From Streptomyces dysideae (GTDB lineage Bacteria; Actinomycetota; Actinomycetes; Streptomycetales; Streptomycetaceae): 64,000 bases of DNA. The stretch spans positions 1-64,000 of the forward strand of contig NZ_KQ949114.1 of assembly GCF_001514305.1 (NCBI RefSeq), given 5' to 3'. The notes beneath the pieces were generated by a model. It was not told the DNA's origin. It worked only from the letters and a program-made list of their open reading frames with translations, and made no database searches. Made by a program: the position numbers and the translations under genes. Position 1 is the first letter of the stretch, and each line of letters opens with the position of its first letter. Below, piece after piece: positions 9,496 to 17,506 of this stretch.

Positions 9496-10163
9496 CGGCC
9501 CACCTCCTGAGTGGGGGGCGTGACCAGGATGGCGTCCAGCAGCGTGCGCGCCCTCGCGGTGAGGGCGTCCAGGCTCTTCGGCGTGGGGTCGCGGTCCGCC
9601 CCGCGCAGGAGCGGGGAGCCGATCCCCACGGCACAGGCGCCCGCGTCCAGGTAGTCCCGCGCCTGGTCGACGCCGACTCCGCCGACGGCGACGAGCGGGA
9701 CGTCCGGCAGCGGGGCCCGCAGCTGTCGCAGGTGGGCGGGGCCGCCGGTGCCCGCCGGGAAGAGCTTGACGGCGGTGGCACCCGCCCGCCAGGCGGTGGA
9801 CACCTCGGTGGGTGTCCAGGCGCCCGGGTAGCAGGGGATGCCGCTGTCGGCGGCGCCGCGGATCACCTCGGTGTCCACAATGGGGGCCACCAGGAACTCG
9901 GCCCCGGCCGCGAGCGCGTCCCGAACGTCTCCCGTGCTGATCACCGTGCCGGCGCCGACTGCCACCCCGGCCCCGAGCTCGTCACGGATGGCGGCCAGCG
10001 CGTCGAGGGCACCCGAAGTGGTGAGGGTGACCTCCAGGCAGGTGATGCCGCCGTCCGCGAGGGCCCGGGCCACGGCGGGCAGTCCCGTCGCGTCGGCCGA
10101 CCGCAGGATGGCCATGACCCGGGTCCGGCCCAGCTGCGGGGTGAGCGCGGGACGCTCCGTCAT
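9492..10163 (-). CDS. KDPG/KDPGal aldolase (Eda family)
   Basis: 223-aa class I aldolase of the 2-dehydro-3-deoxy-phosphogluconate/4-hydroxy-2-oxoglutarate family. The catalytic Glu44 lies in CLEVTLTTSGAL, the phosphate/glycine strand is VGAGTVISTGDV, and the Schiff-base Lys133 is in TAVKLFPAG, followed by VAVGGVGVDQARDYLDAGA. It cleaves a 6-phosphorylated 2-keto-3-deoxy sugar acid to pyruvate and glyceraldehyde 3-phosphate. It is coupled to the kinase downstream and separated by 86 bp from the ABC permease upstream. The ATG at 10163 is the only start giving the standard N terminus before the RVMAILR strand. Confidence 0.9.
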   Translation of the reverse strand: MTERPALTPQLGRTRVMAILRSADATGLPAVARALADGGITCLEVTLTTSGALDALAAIRDELGAGVAVGAGTVISTGDVRDALAAGAEFLVAPIVDTEVIRGAADSGIPCYPGAWTPTEVSTAWRAGATAVKLFPAGTGGPAHLRQLRAPLPDVPLVAVGGVGVDQARDYLDAGACAVGIGSPLLRGADRDPTPKSLDALTARARTLLDAILVTPPTQEVGR

Positions 10164-10249
10164 GACCGCACCGCCGCAGGGTGGTTGGCGGTGTCCAAGG
10201 TGTTGGTCATGAGAAGTTCCTTTGCAAGATGGCGCGTCGGTAAACAGTG

Positions 10250-11074
10250 TTACTTGAGTCCGGAGGTGGAAATCCCGGAGATGAAGCCGCGCTGCATGAT
10301 CAGGAAGAGCACGAGCACGGGCACGACGTACATCACCGCGCCGGCGGCGACCAGGTTGCTCAGCTGGGCACCGTGCTCGTTGGTGTAGCCGATGGCGAGC
10401 TTGACCGCGAGGGTGGTACGGGCGTCGTCCAGCAGCAGGGCCGGTGCGATGTAGTCGCCCCAGGTCCAGGAGAAGGAGAGGATGAAGCTGGTGGCCATGA
10501 CCGGCCAGGACTGCGGCAGGAAGATCCGCCAGAAGATGCGGACCTGTCCGCAGCCGTCGACGATCGCCGCCTCCTCCAGTTCCTTGGGCATGTTGGTGAA
10601 GAACTGCCGGAACAGGAAGATCAGGTACGGAGCTCCGGACAGACCCCACAGCACCCACGGCATGTAGGTGTTGACCAGGTGGAGCTTGGCGAACATGAGG
10701 TACGTCGGGATGAGGGTGATCACGCCCGGCAGCATCATGGTCGACAGCAGCACGCCGAAGACGGCCTTCTTGCCCGGGGCCTCCAGCCGGGCGAAGCCGT
10801 AGCCCGCCCAGGCAGAGGCGAGGGTGACCAGCACCGCGTAGAGGGTGGCGATCGTCAGTGAGTTGCGGGCGTAGCCGAGGTAGTCGAAGAGGGTCAGCGC
10901 CTGCTCGAAGTTGCCCAGAGTGGGTTCGTGCGGCCACCAGTGGATGGGGAGGGCGCGCAGTTCGGAGGCGTCCTTGAGGGCGGTGATGGCGAGCCAGCCG
11001 AAGGGGCTGAGCATCAGCACCAGAACCGCGACGAGGATCATGTAGACCACGGTGCGCCGGGAGAACACGCTCAT
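10250..11074 (-). CDS. Carbohydrate ABC transporter permease, MalG type
   Basis: 274-aa inner-membrane permease with six predicted transmembrane segments, beginning with YMILVAVLVLMLSPFGWLAI. The cytoplasmic EAA loop that docks the ATPase is seen as ELEEAAIVDGCGQVRIFWRIFLPQ. It forms a heterodimer with the MalF-type permease encoded immediately upstream; the two genes overlap by 4 nt (ATGA at 11071-11074). No ATPase gene is present in the unit, which is normal in Streptomyces, where one MsiK-type ATPase serves many sugar importers. Confidence 0.93.
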   Translation of the reverse strand: MSVFSRRTVVYMILVAVLVLMLSPFGWLAITALKDASELRALPIHWWPHEPTLGNFEQALTLFDYLGYARNSLTIATLYAVLVTLASAWAGYGFARLEAPGKKAVFGVLLSTMMLPGVITLIPTYLMFAKLHLVNTYMPWVLWGLSGAPYLIFLFRQFFTNMPKELEEAAIVDGCGQVRIFWRIFLPQSWPVMATSFILSFSWTWGDYIAPALLLDDARTTLAVKLAIGYTNEHGAQLSNLVAAGAVMYVVPVLVLFLIMQRGFISGISTSGLK

Positions 11075-12102
11075 CGGCCGCCTCCGATCGTGCGGGCCTT
11101 GCGCTTCGTCGGTTCCGGCTCCACGGAGTAGAACACCGCGCCCTTGCTGAGCTTGAAGATGAGGAAGGTGACGACGCAGATGATCGCGAAGAGCACCCAC
11201 AGCAGGGCGGAGGCGTAACCGTAGCGGCCGTTGGCGAAGTACTGGGCGAAGACGTGGATCATGTAGAAGTAGTTGCTCTCGGGCACGGACGTGACGCCTG
11301 CCGGGGTCGGGTTGAGCGCGATGAGCAGGGGCATGAAGGTCTGCAGCGAGCCGATGATGCCCGTGATGACCTGGAAGAAGATCACCGGGGACAGCAGCGG
11401 CAGGGTGATGCGGGTGAAGGACTGCCAGGGGCTGGCGCCGTCCACCCTGGCCGCTTCGTTCAGCTCCCTGGGGACGTCCTGGAGCCCCGCCAGCGAGATG
11501 ATCATGCCGTTGCCCACGCCCCACAGGGTCAGCGCGATCAGCACATAGCGGGCATACGGGTCGACGAGCCAGGTGATGCCGTTGATGCCGGCCGCGTCCA
11601 GAGCGCCGTTCGCCGCTCCGGAGTCACGGTCGAAGATCAGCTTGAAGGTGAGGGCGCCGCCGACCGGCGGCACCACCGCCGGCAGGTACAGCAGCGTGCG
11701 GAACAGCCCGCGGGCGCGGATCGGCTGGTTCACCAGCACCGCCAGCAGTAGTCCCGCCGCGATCGTCAGCGGCACCGTGATCGCGGTGAACACTCCGGTG
11801 CGCCACAGGGAATCCAGCGTCGCCGGGTCGGAGAGGACCTCCCGGTAGTTGTCCAGCCCCACGAAGCGCGCGTTGTCCGACAACCCGTCGGCGTTGGTGA
11901 AGCTCAGCCACAGCGCATATGCCAGCGGGAAGACCGTCAGAACCAGGAAGCCGAGCACCCAGGGGCCGGTGAACACGTAGAACGACCACGCCCGGCGGGT
12001 CCGCAGCGACGTCGGCCGGCGAGTCGGGCCGGCCGGCCGCCGGGCCGAGGGCGTCGCCGCCCCCGGCCCGGCGGTCTGGTCGATGAGCTGGCCGGTGCTC
12101 AC
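11071..12102 (-). CDS. Carbohydrate ABC transporter permease, MalF/UgpA type
   Basis: 343-aa permease with a proline/arginine-rich cytoplasmic N terminus of about 35 residues and six transmembrane segments, the first being FYVFTGPWVLGFLVLTVFPL. The EAA motif reads ELNEAARVDGASPWQSFTRI. It starts at GTG 12102, overlapping the binding-protein stop by 4 nt (GTGA), and overlaps the MalG-type permease at its own 3' end, so the three importer genes form a tightly coupled block. Substrate is not readable; context suggests arabino- or galacto-oligosaccharides. Confidence 0.92.
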   Translation of the reverse strand: MSTGQLIDQTAGPGAATPSARRPAGPTRRPTSLRTRRAWSFYVFTGPWVLGFLVLTVFPLAYALWLSFTNADGLSDNARFVGLDNYREVLSDPATLDSLWRTGVFTAITVPLTIAAGLLLAVLVNQPIRARGLFRTLLYLPAVVPPVGGALTFKLIFDRDSGAANGALDAAGINGITWLVDPYARYVLIALTLWGVGNGMIISLAGLQDVPRELNEAARVDGASPWQSFTRITLPLLSPVIFFQVITGIIGSLQTFMPLLIALNPTPAGVTSVPESNYFYMIHVFAQYFANGRYGYASALLWVLFAIICVVTFLIFKLSKGAVFYSVEPEPTKRKARTIGGGR

Positions 12103-13451
12103 CCCACCAGCTCCTTGCCCTTGGCGATCTGCTCGTTCATGAGCTTGTTGAGCTCGTCGGCCACCTTGCCCGCCGACGTCTTGCCCTTGACGGCCCTCGG
12201 CAGCACCTTGTTGAGGATCCCGTCCAGGGCGGTCACCTGGGCGTACGGGGTGAACGACAGCACCGAGAAGTGCTCCAGCTCCTTCTCCTGCACTTGGAGG
12301 GCCTGCTTCTGGAACTCCGTGCCCTGCGGCATCAGGGAACGCAGCGACTTCAGGCTGGGGATGCCCCAGCCGCCCGAGGCCCGGTCCTGGGCGGGCTTGC
12401 CGGCGAAGTAGTACTCGAAGAGCTTCCAGGCCGCGTCCTTGTTCTTGGCCTCCTTGGGGATCCAGTAGCCGGTGGCGCCGAAGCAGGGGCTGACGCGGTT
12501 ACTGCCGAGCTGCGGGGCGGGCGCGAAGCGTGACACCTCGGCGATCTTGGGGTCGCCGCCGATCGCCCCGCCGAACCAGTAGCCGTCGCCGGCCATCGCC
12601 ATCCGCCCGGCCTGGTAGGTGGGCCAGTCCCATCCGTCGGGGTTGGGGTTGGCGACGTTCGGGCCGACGTCGGCCCGCGCGTACTCCAGGTACCACGACA
12701 GCGCCTTGCGCGCTTCGGGCGAGGAGAGGTCGACCGACGCCAGGTCCTCGGCGAACAGGCTCCCGCCGGCCGAGGCGGTCATGTGCATGAGCTGCGCGAA
12801 GGTTCCGAGCCCTGCGGCACTCATCCCGTAGACCTTGACCTTGCCGAGCCTGCGCTTGGTCAGCTGCTTGCCCATGTCCAGCCACTCGTCGTACGACAGG
12901 GGCTCGGTCTCGCTGGGCAGATCGAGTTTCGCCGCCTCGAGCAGGTCCGTGCGGTACCAGAACATCTGGTCCTGCGAGTAGTCCTTGGCCATGCCGTACC
13001 GGGGTCCCGCGCCCTGCTTCTGGCCGTCGTAGCGCCAGACGTCGTTGACCGGGTCGAGGTCGGAGGCCTTGAGCACCGAGCTCTTGGCGAAGTACGGGTC
13101 CAGGTCGGCCATCAGCCCGCGGGCGGCGAAGTACGGCGTCTCCACCGCACCCAGGCCGCGCACCAGGTCCGGCGGGTTCTTCGCCGCCAGCATCGCGTTG
13201 AGCCTGGTCTCGTCCCGGGCGATGAAGTTGATCTTTATGCCCAGCGCCTTACCGGCCGCCTGGAAAGCCTTCTTCTCGTCATCGGGGGTCATGACGGTGA
13301 CCGTCGCACTTTCGCGCTTCGTACCGCCGCTCTCCGATCCGTCGTCGACGGAGGCTGCGCAGCCGGGCAGCGCGGTCGCGGCGAACGCGGCGCCGGCGGA
13401 GACGGCGAGGAAGCGGCGTCTGTCGAGAGACCCTGTGGTCGGGAAGGTCAT
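12099..13451 (-). CDS. Sugar ABC transporter substrate-binding lipoprotein
   Basis: 450-aa extracytoplasmic binding protein of the family 1 type. The N terminus carries a Tat-type signal (LDRRRFLAVSAGAAF, twin Arg within an RRR run) followed by a lipobox ending in Cys (ALPGC), so it should be exported folded and lipid-anchored. The mature part contains family features such as NPPDLVRGLGAVETPYF and the maltose-binding-protein-like C-terminal lobe segment GYWIPKEAKNKDAAWKLFEY. ATG 13451 follows GAAAGG at a good spacing. It is the first gene of the minus-strand unit, and a LacI-type operator lies 24 bp upstream of its start. Confidence 0.92.
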   Translation of the reverse strand: MTFPTTGSLDRRRFLAVSAGAAFAATALPGCAASVDDGSESGGTKRESATVTVMTPDDEKKAFQAAGKALGIKINFIARDETRLNAMLAAKNPPDLVRGLGAVETPYFAARGLMADLDPYFAKSSVLKASDLDPVNDVWRYDGQKQGAGPRYGMAKDYSQDQMFWYRTDLLEAAKLDLPSETEPLSYDEWLDMGKQLTKRRLGKVKVYGMSAAGLGTFAQLMHMTASAGGSLFAEDLASVDLSSPEARKALSWYLEYARADVGPNVANPNPDGWDWPTYQAGRMAMAGDGYWFGGAIGGDPKIAEVSRFAPAPQLGSNRVSPCFGATGYWIPKEAKNKDAAWKLFEYYFAGKPAQDRASGGWGIPSLKSLRSLMPQGTEFQKQALQVQEKELEHFSVLSFTPYAQVTALDGILNKVLPRAVKGKTSAGKVADELNKLMNEQIAKGKELVG

Positions 13452-13474
13452 GCTGGTGGCCTTTCGTGCGGGAC

Positions 13475-13488
13475 CGTAAGCGCTTGCG
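13475..13488. promoter_or_regulatory. LacI-type operator upstream of the sugar importer
   Basis: CGTAAGCGCTTGCG is a near-perfect inverted repeat around the central CG, matching the LacI/GalR-family pattern (AAxCGxTT core). It lies just upstream of the ribosome-binding site of the binding-protein gene, where a bound repressor would block the minus-strand unit. Between this site and the other operator at 13793 (about 300 bp) I see no open frame worth calling; it is a divergent regulatory spacer. Confidence 0.6.
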
Positions 13489-13792
13489 AGCGCATGCGGG
13501 TTTACGGGGAGGGATAGCGACAGGGGGAGTGGGGCCGGGCCGGGGAGGAGTACCGGCCCCGCCGGCCGTAGGGTGAGATGTCCCGAACCGGACACCCGTA
13601 CATCTGTCGTGCACATGTGCGGGTGTCGGCATTGCCCGACCGTGAAGGCGACGGTGGTCGCGTCCGCGGTGAGCCTTTTCGGGGCGCCCCGAGGCACACC
13701 CCACCCATGGCCGGTAATCACCGACTTGTGGTTGCCGAGATGGTGTCCGGTTTCTTTGGCTCTGCCCAGACTTGTTGCTTATTTCCGTCTAG

Positions 13793-13806
13793 GGAAACCG
13801 GTTGAC
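13793..13806. promoter_or_regulatory. Second LacI-type operator, overlapping the regulator's promoter
   Basis: GGAAACCGGTTGAC is an inverted repeat centred on CCGG (AAACCGGTT core), another typical LacI-family half-site pair. It overlaps the -35 hexamer of the candidate promoter for the LacI-type gene, which would allow autorepression. Together with the site at 13475 it could support looping across the divergent spacer. Confidence 0.55.
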
Positions 13807-13830
13807 TGAAACTTCGGCGAACGTTAGGTT
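13802..13830 (+). promoter_or_regulatory. Candidate vegetative promoter for the LacI regulator
   Basis: TTGACT at 13802-13807 and TAGGTT at 13825-13830 are separated by 17 bp, a good match to the principal sigma factor (HrdB) consensus in Streptomyces. The predicted transcript would begin near 13837 and give a leader of about 80 nt before the LacI gene. The -35 overlaps the second operator. Confidence 0.55.
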
Positions 13831-13919
13831 GCGGCGGCAGAGGGTGTCAAGAGGTTGGATAGCGCCACCGTCGGACACGCCGAACGGCTCCTGGCGCACA
13901 GCGGAAAGTGGGGACCCAC

Positions 13920-14960
13920 ATGCCGGAACAGCCCGTCAGGGCCAGGCTGGTGGACGTGGCGGAGAGAGCGGGAGTCTCCAAGGCCACCGTGTCCAAGGTG
14001 CTCAACGGCAGGCAGGACCTGTCCGTACGGCCGGAGACCCGGCGCCGCGTCCATGAGGCAGCCGAGGCGCTGGGCTACCGCCCCCATTCCGGAGCGCGCG
14101 CCCTGGCCGGTGCCAGCACGCACGCCCTGGCCCTGCTGGTCCCCGCCCTCAACAACCCCACGTACGTCACCATCGCCCGCGGCGCCTACCAGCGCGCCCG
14201 CGAGCTGGGCTATCTCTCCCTGCTGGCCGAGGACTTCGACGGGCAGGAAGCCGACGAGTCCTTCAACGACCTGGTGCAGGAGGGCCGTGTCGACGGGCTG
14301 CTCATCGCCTCCGCACGCCCCAGTCACCCCCTGCTCGACGCCCTGAGCCGCAGCCCGGTCCCGCATGTCTTCCTCAACCGCTCGGTGGAGGGCTCCGGCC
14401 GGAACGTCACCATGGACGTGGCCCGTTCCAGCGTCACCGCCCTCGACCACCTCCACTCACTCGGCCACCGCGCGGTCGGCCACATCGCGGGCCCGCCCGG
14501 CATCACTCCCAGTGAGGTCCGCAAGGAAGCGTTCCTGCGACACGCCGAGGAACTCGGGTTGTCCGCCGCGCCGGTAGCGTCCGGGGACTTCACCGAGGAC
14601 GGCGGCGTGGCCTGCGCGCTGGAGCTGCTGCGTCCGGCCGACGGCGGTACGCGTCCGCCGGTCACCGCGCTCTACACCAGCTCCCTCGCCCAGGCGATAG
14701 GCGCCATGGCGGCGGTCCGGCACCTCGGCCTGCGGATCCCCGAGGACGTCTCCGTGGTCGGGAACGACGACCTGCCCGTCGTCGCCCACCTCTCCCCGCC
14801 GCTGACCACCGTGGCGATGCCCCTGTACGAGCTGGGCGCCGCGGCCGTGGAGGCCCTGGTGGCCGCCATCCAGGGGGCGCCCTTGGGAGACGTCGTCGTA
14901 CCCACCGAACCATGCCTGATGCTGCGCCGTTCCACGGCAAGACCGGGAGAAAGACCATGA
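13920..14960 (+). CDS. LacI-family transcriptional regulator
   Basis: 346-aa repressor. The N-terminal helix-turn-helix RLVDVAERAGVSKATVSKVL and hinge-proximal YRPHSGARALAG are classic LacI; the periplasmic-binding-like ligand domain follows, including GRVDGLLIASARP and VSVVGNDDLPVVAHLSPPLT. The ATG at 13920 is chosen because GGGGA lies 5 nt upstream; a GTG at 13908 in frame would add four residues. It is divergent from the importer/catabolic unit and overlaps the SDR gene by 4 nt (ATGA), so it should control both units in response to a sugar or sugar acid. Operator-like palindromes lie in the shared spacer. Confidence 0.93.
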   Translation: MPEQPVRARLVDVAERAGVSKATVSKVLNGRQDLSVRPETRRRVHEAAEALGYRPHSGARALAGASTHALALLVPALNNPTYVTIARGAYQRARELGYLSLLAEDFDGQEADESFNDLVQEGRVDGLLIASARPSHPLLDALSRSPVPHVFLNRSVEGSGRNVTMDVARSSVTALDHLHSLGHRAVGHIAGPPGITPSEVRKEAFLRHAEELGLSAAPVASGDFTEDGGVACALELLRPADGGTRPPVTALYTSSLAQAIGAMAAVRHLGLRIPEDVSVVGNDDLPVVAHLSPPLTTVAMPLYELGAAAVEALVAAIQGAPLGDVVVPTEPCLMLRRSTARPGERP

Positions 14961-15721
14961 GTCGCGCCGGCCTCACACGCTTCGCGGACCGTACCGCCCT
15001 GCTCACCGCGGCCGCCTCCGGCATCGGCGAGGCCACCGCCTATCGCCTCGCCGCGGAAGGGGCGTCGGTCCTCGTCACCGATGTGGACGCCGAGGGCGCC
15101 CGCCGGGTGGCCGAGGAGGTCCGCGCCCGGGGCGGACGGGCCCGGCACCGCGGGCTCGACGTCACCTCGGCCGACGCGTGGGCCGAGGCCGTCGAGGCGG
15201 TGACGTCCTGGACCGGTCACCTCGACGTCCTGCACCTCAACGCCGGCCGGAACCGGCGCGGGGCGGCGCATGAGCTGGACGACGCCGCGTGGCACGACCA
15301 GCTACGGCTCTGCCTCGACTCGGTGTTCTACGGCGTCCGGGCCGCGGTCCCTCTGCTCCGGATCGCCCGGGGCGCGGTGGTGATCACCTCGTCCGTGCAC
15401 GCGGCCATCGGCTTCAAGGGCTTCCCCGCGTACGCGGCGGCCAAGGGCGGCATCGGCGCCCTGGTACGCCAGCTCGCCGTCGAGTACGGCGGTGAGATCA
15501 GGTTCAACTCCGTCCTTCCCGGTGCCGTGGTCACGGCCCTGTGGGCGCAGACACCACCGGAGGTCCAGGTCCGGACCGCCGCGCGTGCGCCGGTCGGCCG
15601 GCTCGGCACCCCCGAGGACATCGCGGCCGCCGTGGCCTTCTTCGCCTCCGACGACGCCTCGTTCATCACCGGCCAGAACCTGCTCGTGGACGGCGGCCGC
15701 AGCATCAGCTCCCACGAGTAG
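14957..15721 (+). CDS. SDR-family oxidoreductase (candidate sugar 1-dehydrogenase)
   Basis: 254-aa classical short-chain dehydrogenase. The catalytic Ser (VVITSSVHAAIGF) and Tyr-Lys (FPAYAAAKGG) are present, and the C terminus ends with the usual ITGQNLLVDGG. Two motifs are altered: the glycine-rich motif reads TAAASGIG, so its first Gly is Ala, and the NNAG strand reads LNAG. The gene overlaps the regulator stop by 4 nt and precedes a galactonate dehydratase. In this context the enzyme may oxidise a sugar to its lactone, but SDR substrates cannot be assigned from sequence; 3-oxo-sugar reduction is an alternative. Confidence 0.85.
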   Translation: MSRAGLTRFADRTALLTAAASGIGEATAYRLAAEGASVLVTDVDAEGARRVAEEVRARGGRARHRGLDVTSADAWAEAVEAVTSWTGHLDVLHLNAGRNRRGAAHELDDAAWHDQLRLCLDSVFYGVRAAVPLLRIARGAVVITSSVHAAIGFKGFPAYAAAKGGIGALVRQLAVEYGGEIRFNSVLPGAVVTALWAQTPPEVQVRTAARAPVGRLGTPEDIAAAVAFFASDDASFITGQNLLVDGGRSISSHE

Positions 15722-15884
15722 GGCGTGGCCGCCGCGGGTGGTCGCGCAGGCGGCCGGGTGTGCCTGCCCGTTCCCTGACCGGCCGACCTTGACGTACACC
15801 CGCCCCGACATCCCCTCACCCGGTACACCCCTACCCGCAGCCAGCGGCCCTCGGGCCGTGCACCTGGACCCGGAGGTCCACACC

Positions 15885-17030
15885 ATGAAGATCACTGGAT
15901 ACGAACTCTTCCTCGTCGAACCGCGCTGGCTCTTCCTGCGCGTCGACACAGACGAGGGCGTCTCCGGCTGGGGAGAGCCCATCGTCGAGGGCAAGGCGCA
16001 CACCGTCGCCCGTTGCGTCGAGGAGATGTTCGACTACCTCGTGGGGCAGGACCCGGCCCGCATCGAGGAGCACTGGCAGGTGCTCGCCAAGGGTGGCTTC
16101 TACCGGGGCGGTGTCGTCCTCAACAGTGCCCTGGCCGGCATCGACCAGGCCCTGTGGGACATCGCGGGCAAGACCCACGGCGTCCCGGTGCACCAGCTGC
16201 TCGGCGGCCACGTGCGCGACCGGGTGCGTATCTACGGCTGGATCGGCGGGTCGACCCCGCAGAAGATGGCCGAGTCGGCGGCCGAGCAGGTCGCCAAGGG
16301 CCTGACCGCGGTGAAGCTCAACCCCTGCGGGAAGTTGGAGCCGCTCGACACGCCCGCCGCGATCCACGCCATCGTGGACCGGGTGACCGCGGTGCGTGAG
16401 GCCATCGGACCGGACCGCGACCTGGCGCTGGACTTCCACGGCCGCTTCAGCGGGGCGATGTCCCGTCGCGTCCTGCCGCTCCTCGAGCCCCTGCTGCCGA
16501 TGTTCGTGGAAGAACCCGTACTGCCGGAGTTCTCCCAGGACCTCGGCGCCGTGGTCCGCTCCACCTCCATCCCCATCGCCACCGGCGAACGACTCTACTC
16601 CCGCTGGGACTTCCGTTCCGTGCTGTCGGACGGCATCGCCGTGGCGCAGCCGGACATCAGCCACGCCGGAGGCATCTCCGAGACCCGGCGCATCGCGGCG
16701 ATGGCGGAGACGTACGACGTCCTGGTCGCGCCGCACTGCCCGCTCGGCCCGATCGCGCTGGCCGCCAGCCTGCAACTCGACTTCGCGACCCCCAACTTCC
16801 TGATCCAGGAGCAGGCACTCGGTATCGGCTACGGCGACAGCAGCGGACTGCTGGACTATCTCGTCGACGCCGAGCCCTTCGCGTTCCGCGACGGCTATAT
16901 CGACTGTCTGACCGCACCCGGCCTGGGCATCACCATCGACGAGAACGCGGTCCGTGCGGCCGCCGAACGCGGACACCGCTGGCGCAACGACGTGTGGCGC
17001 AACATTGACGGCTCGCTGGCCTCCTGGTAG
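15885..17030 (+). CDS. dgoD: D-galactonate dehydratase family enolase
   Basis: 381-aa enolase-superfamily acid-sugar dehydratase of the mandelate racemase subgroup. It begins MKITGYELFLVEPRWLFLRV, typical of DgoD. Metal and catalytic positions are visible: LALDFHGRF (Asp ligand and the catalytic His of the DgoD type), FVEEPVLPE (Glu ligand), IATGERLYSRWDF (Glu ligand) and VAPHCPLGPIALAAS (C-terminal catalytic His). Expected reaction: D-galactonate to 2-keto-3-deoxy-D-galactonate and water. GGAGGT lies 7 nt before the ATG. It is the third gene after LacI and SDR, and its product would feed the kinase and aldolase of the divergent unit. Confidence 0.88.
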   Translation: MKITGYELFLVEPRWLFLRVDTDEGVSGWGEPIVEGKAHTVARCVEEMFDYLVGQDPARIEEHWQVLAKGGFYRGGVVLNSALAGIDQALWDIAGKTHGVPVHQLLGGHVRDRVRIYGWIGGSTPQKMAESAAEQVAKGLTAVKLNPCGKLEPLDTPAAIHAIVDRVTAVREAIGPDRDLALDFHGRFSGAMSRRVLPLLEPLLPMFVEEPVLPEFSQDLGAVVRSTSIPIATGERLYSRWDFRSVLSDGIAVAQPDISHAGGISETRRIAAMAETYDVLVAPHCPLGPIALAASLQLDFATPNFLIQEQALGIGYGDSSGLLDYLVDAEPFAFRDGYIDCLTAPGLGITIDENAVRAAAERGHRWRNDVWRNIDGSLASW

Positions 17031-17168
17031 CTCGGGGCACGCCCGCCCAGGCGGTCGCACGAGCCAGATCCGGCCCCGGATCGTCCGCCCACCAGGTCCC
17101 GGGACCGCGGTCGAGGCCCCTGCGGGCAGGCCGGGCTGCGCCTCGCTCATCCCCGCCCGTCACGACGG

Positions 17169-17363
17169 CTGATCGGCAAGGACACCAAGCCGGATCGGCC
17201 GGCCACCGTCACCTCGGCCGAGCAGCGGGTGGGCGCGGGTGACCCCGTCGAGGCCACCGTCTCCTGGCGGAACCTCGAGGCGGTTCAGGCCTACCTCGGC
17301 CTGGTCGAGAACGGCGACGGCACCAGGACCCCGGGCACCACGCCACTGGCGGTCACACCGTAG
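17169..17363 (+). pseudogene. C-terminal remnant, probably of an S8 (subtilisin-like) peptidase
   Basis: A 64-codon stretch with good third-position G/C encodes a beta-strand-rich tail, including QRVGAGDPVEATVSWRN and AYLGLVENGDGTRTPGTTPL, then stops at 17361-17363. Streptomyces secreted S8 peptidases end in a fibronectin-like domain with this pattern (VTVSW, YLGxVxxGDGT). No catalytic domain is present upstream; the frame has no start or ribosome-binding site. I regard it as a relic whose 5' part was lost next to the galactonate dehydratase. Confidence 0.45.
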
Positions 17364-17436
17364 ACGCCGGGGACGCGCGACCAGAGGCGTGCGTCCCGGG
17401 TCCGCACCGCCCGTGGGGACGGGTGGTGCGGTGAAT

Positions 17437-17483
17437 GACCCGGCCGCGGACTTCGCTGCCCCACGGGAGGCCGCGGCCGGGTC
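17437..17483. terminator. Bidirectional hairpin terminator
   Basis: GACCCGGCCGCGG and CCGCGGCCGGGTC form a perfect 13-bp stem around a 21-nt loop, followed by TCTTC. It sits between the plus-strand dgoD/peptidase relic and the convergent B3/4 gene, as expected for a shared terminator. Confidence 0.7.
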
Positions 17484-17506
17484 TCTTCATGTCTCTGATG
17501 GCGGTC

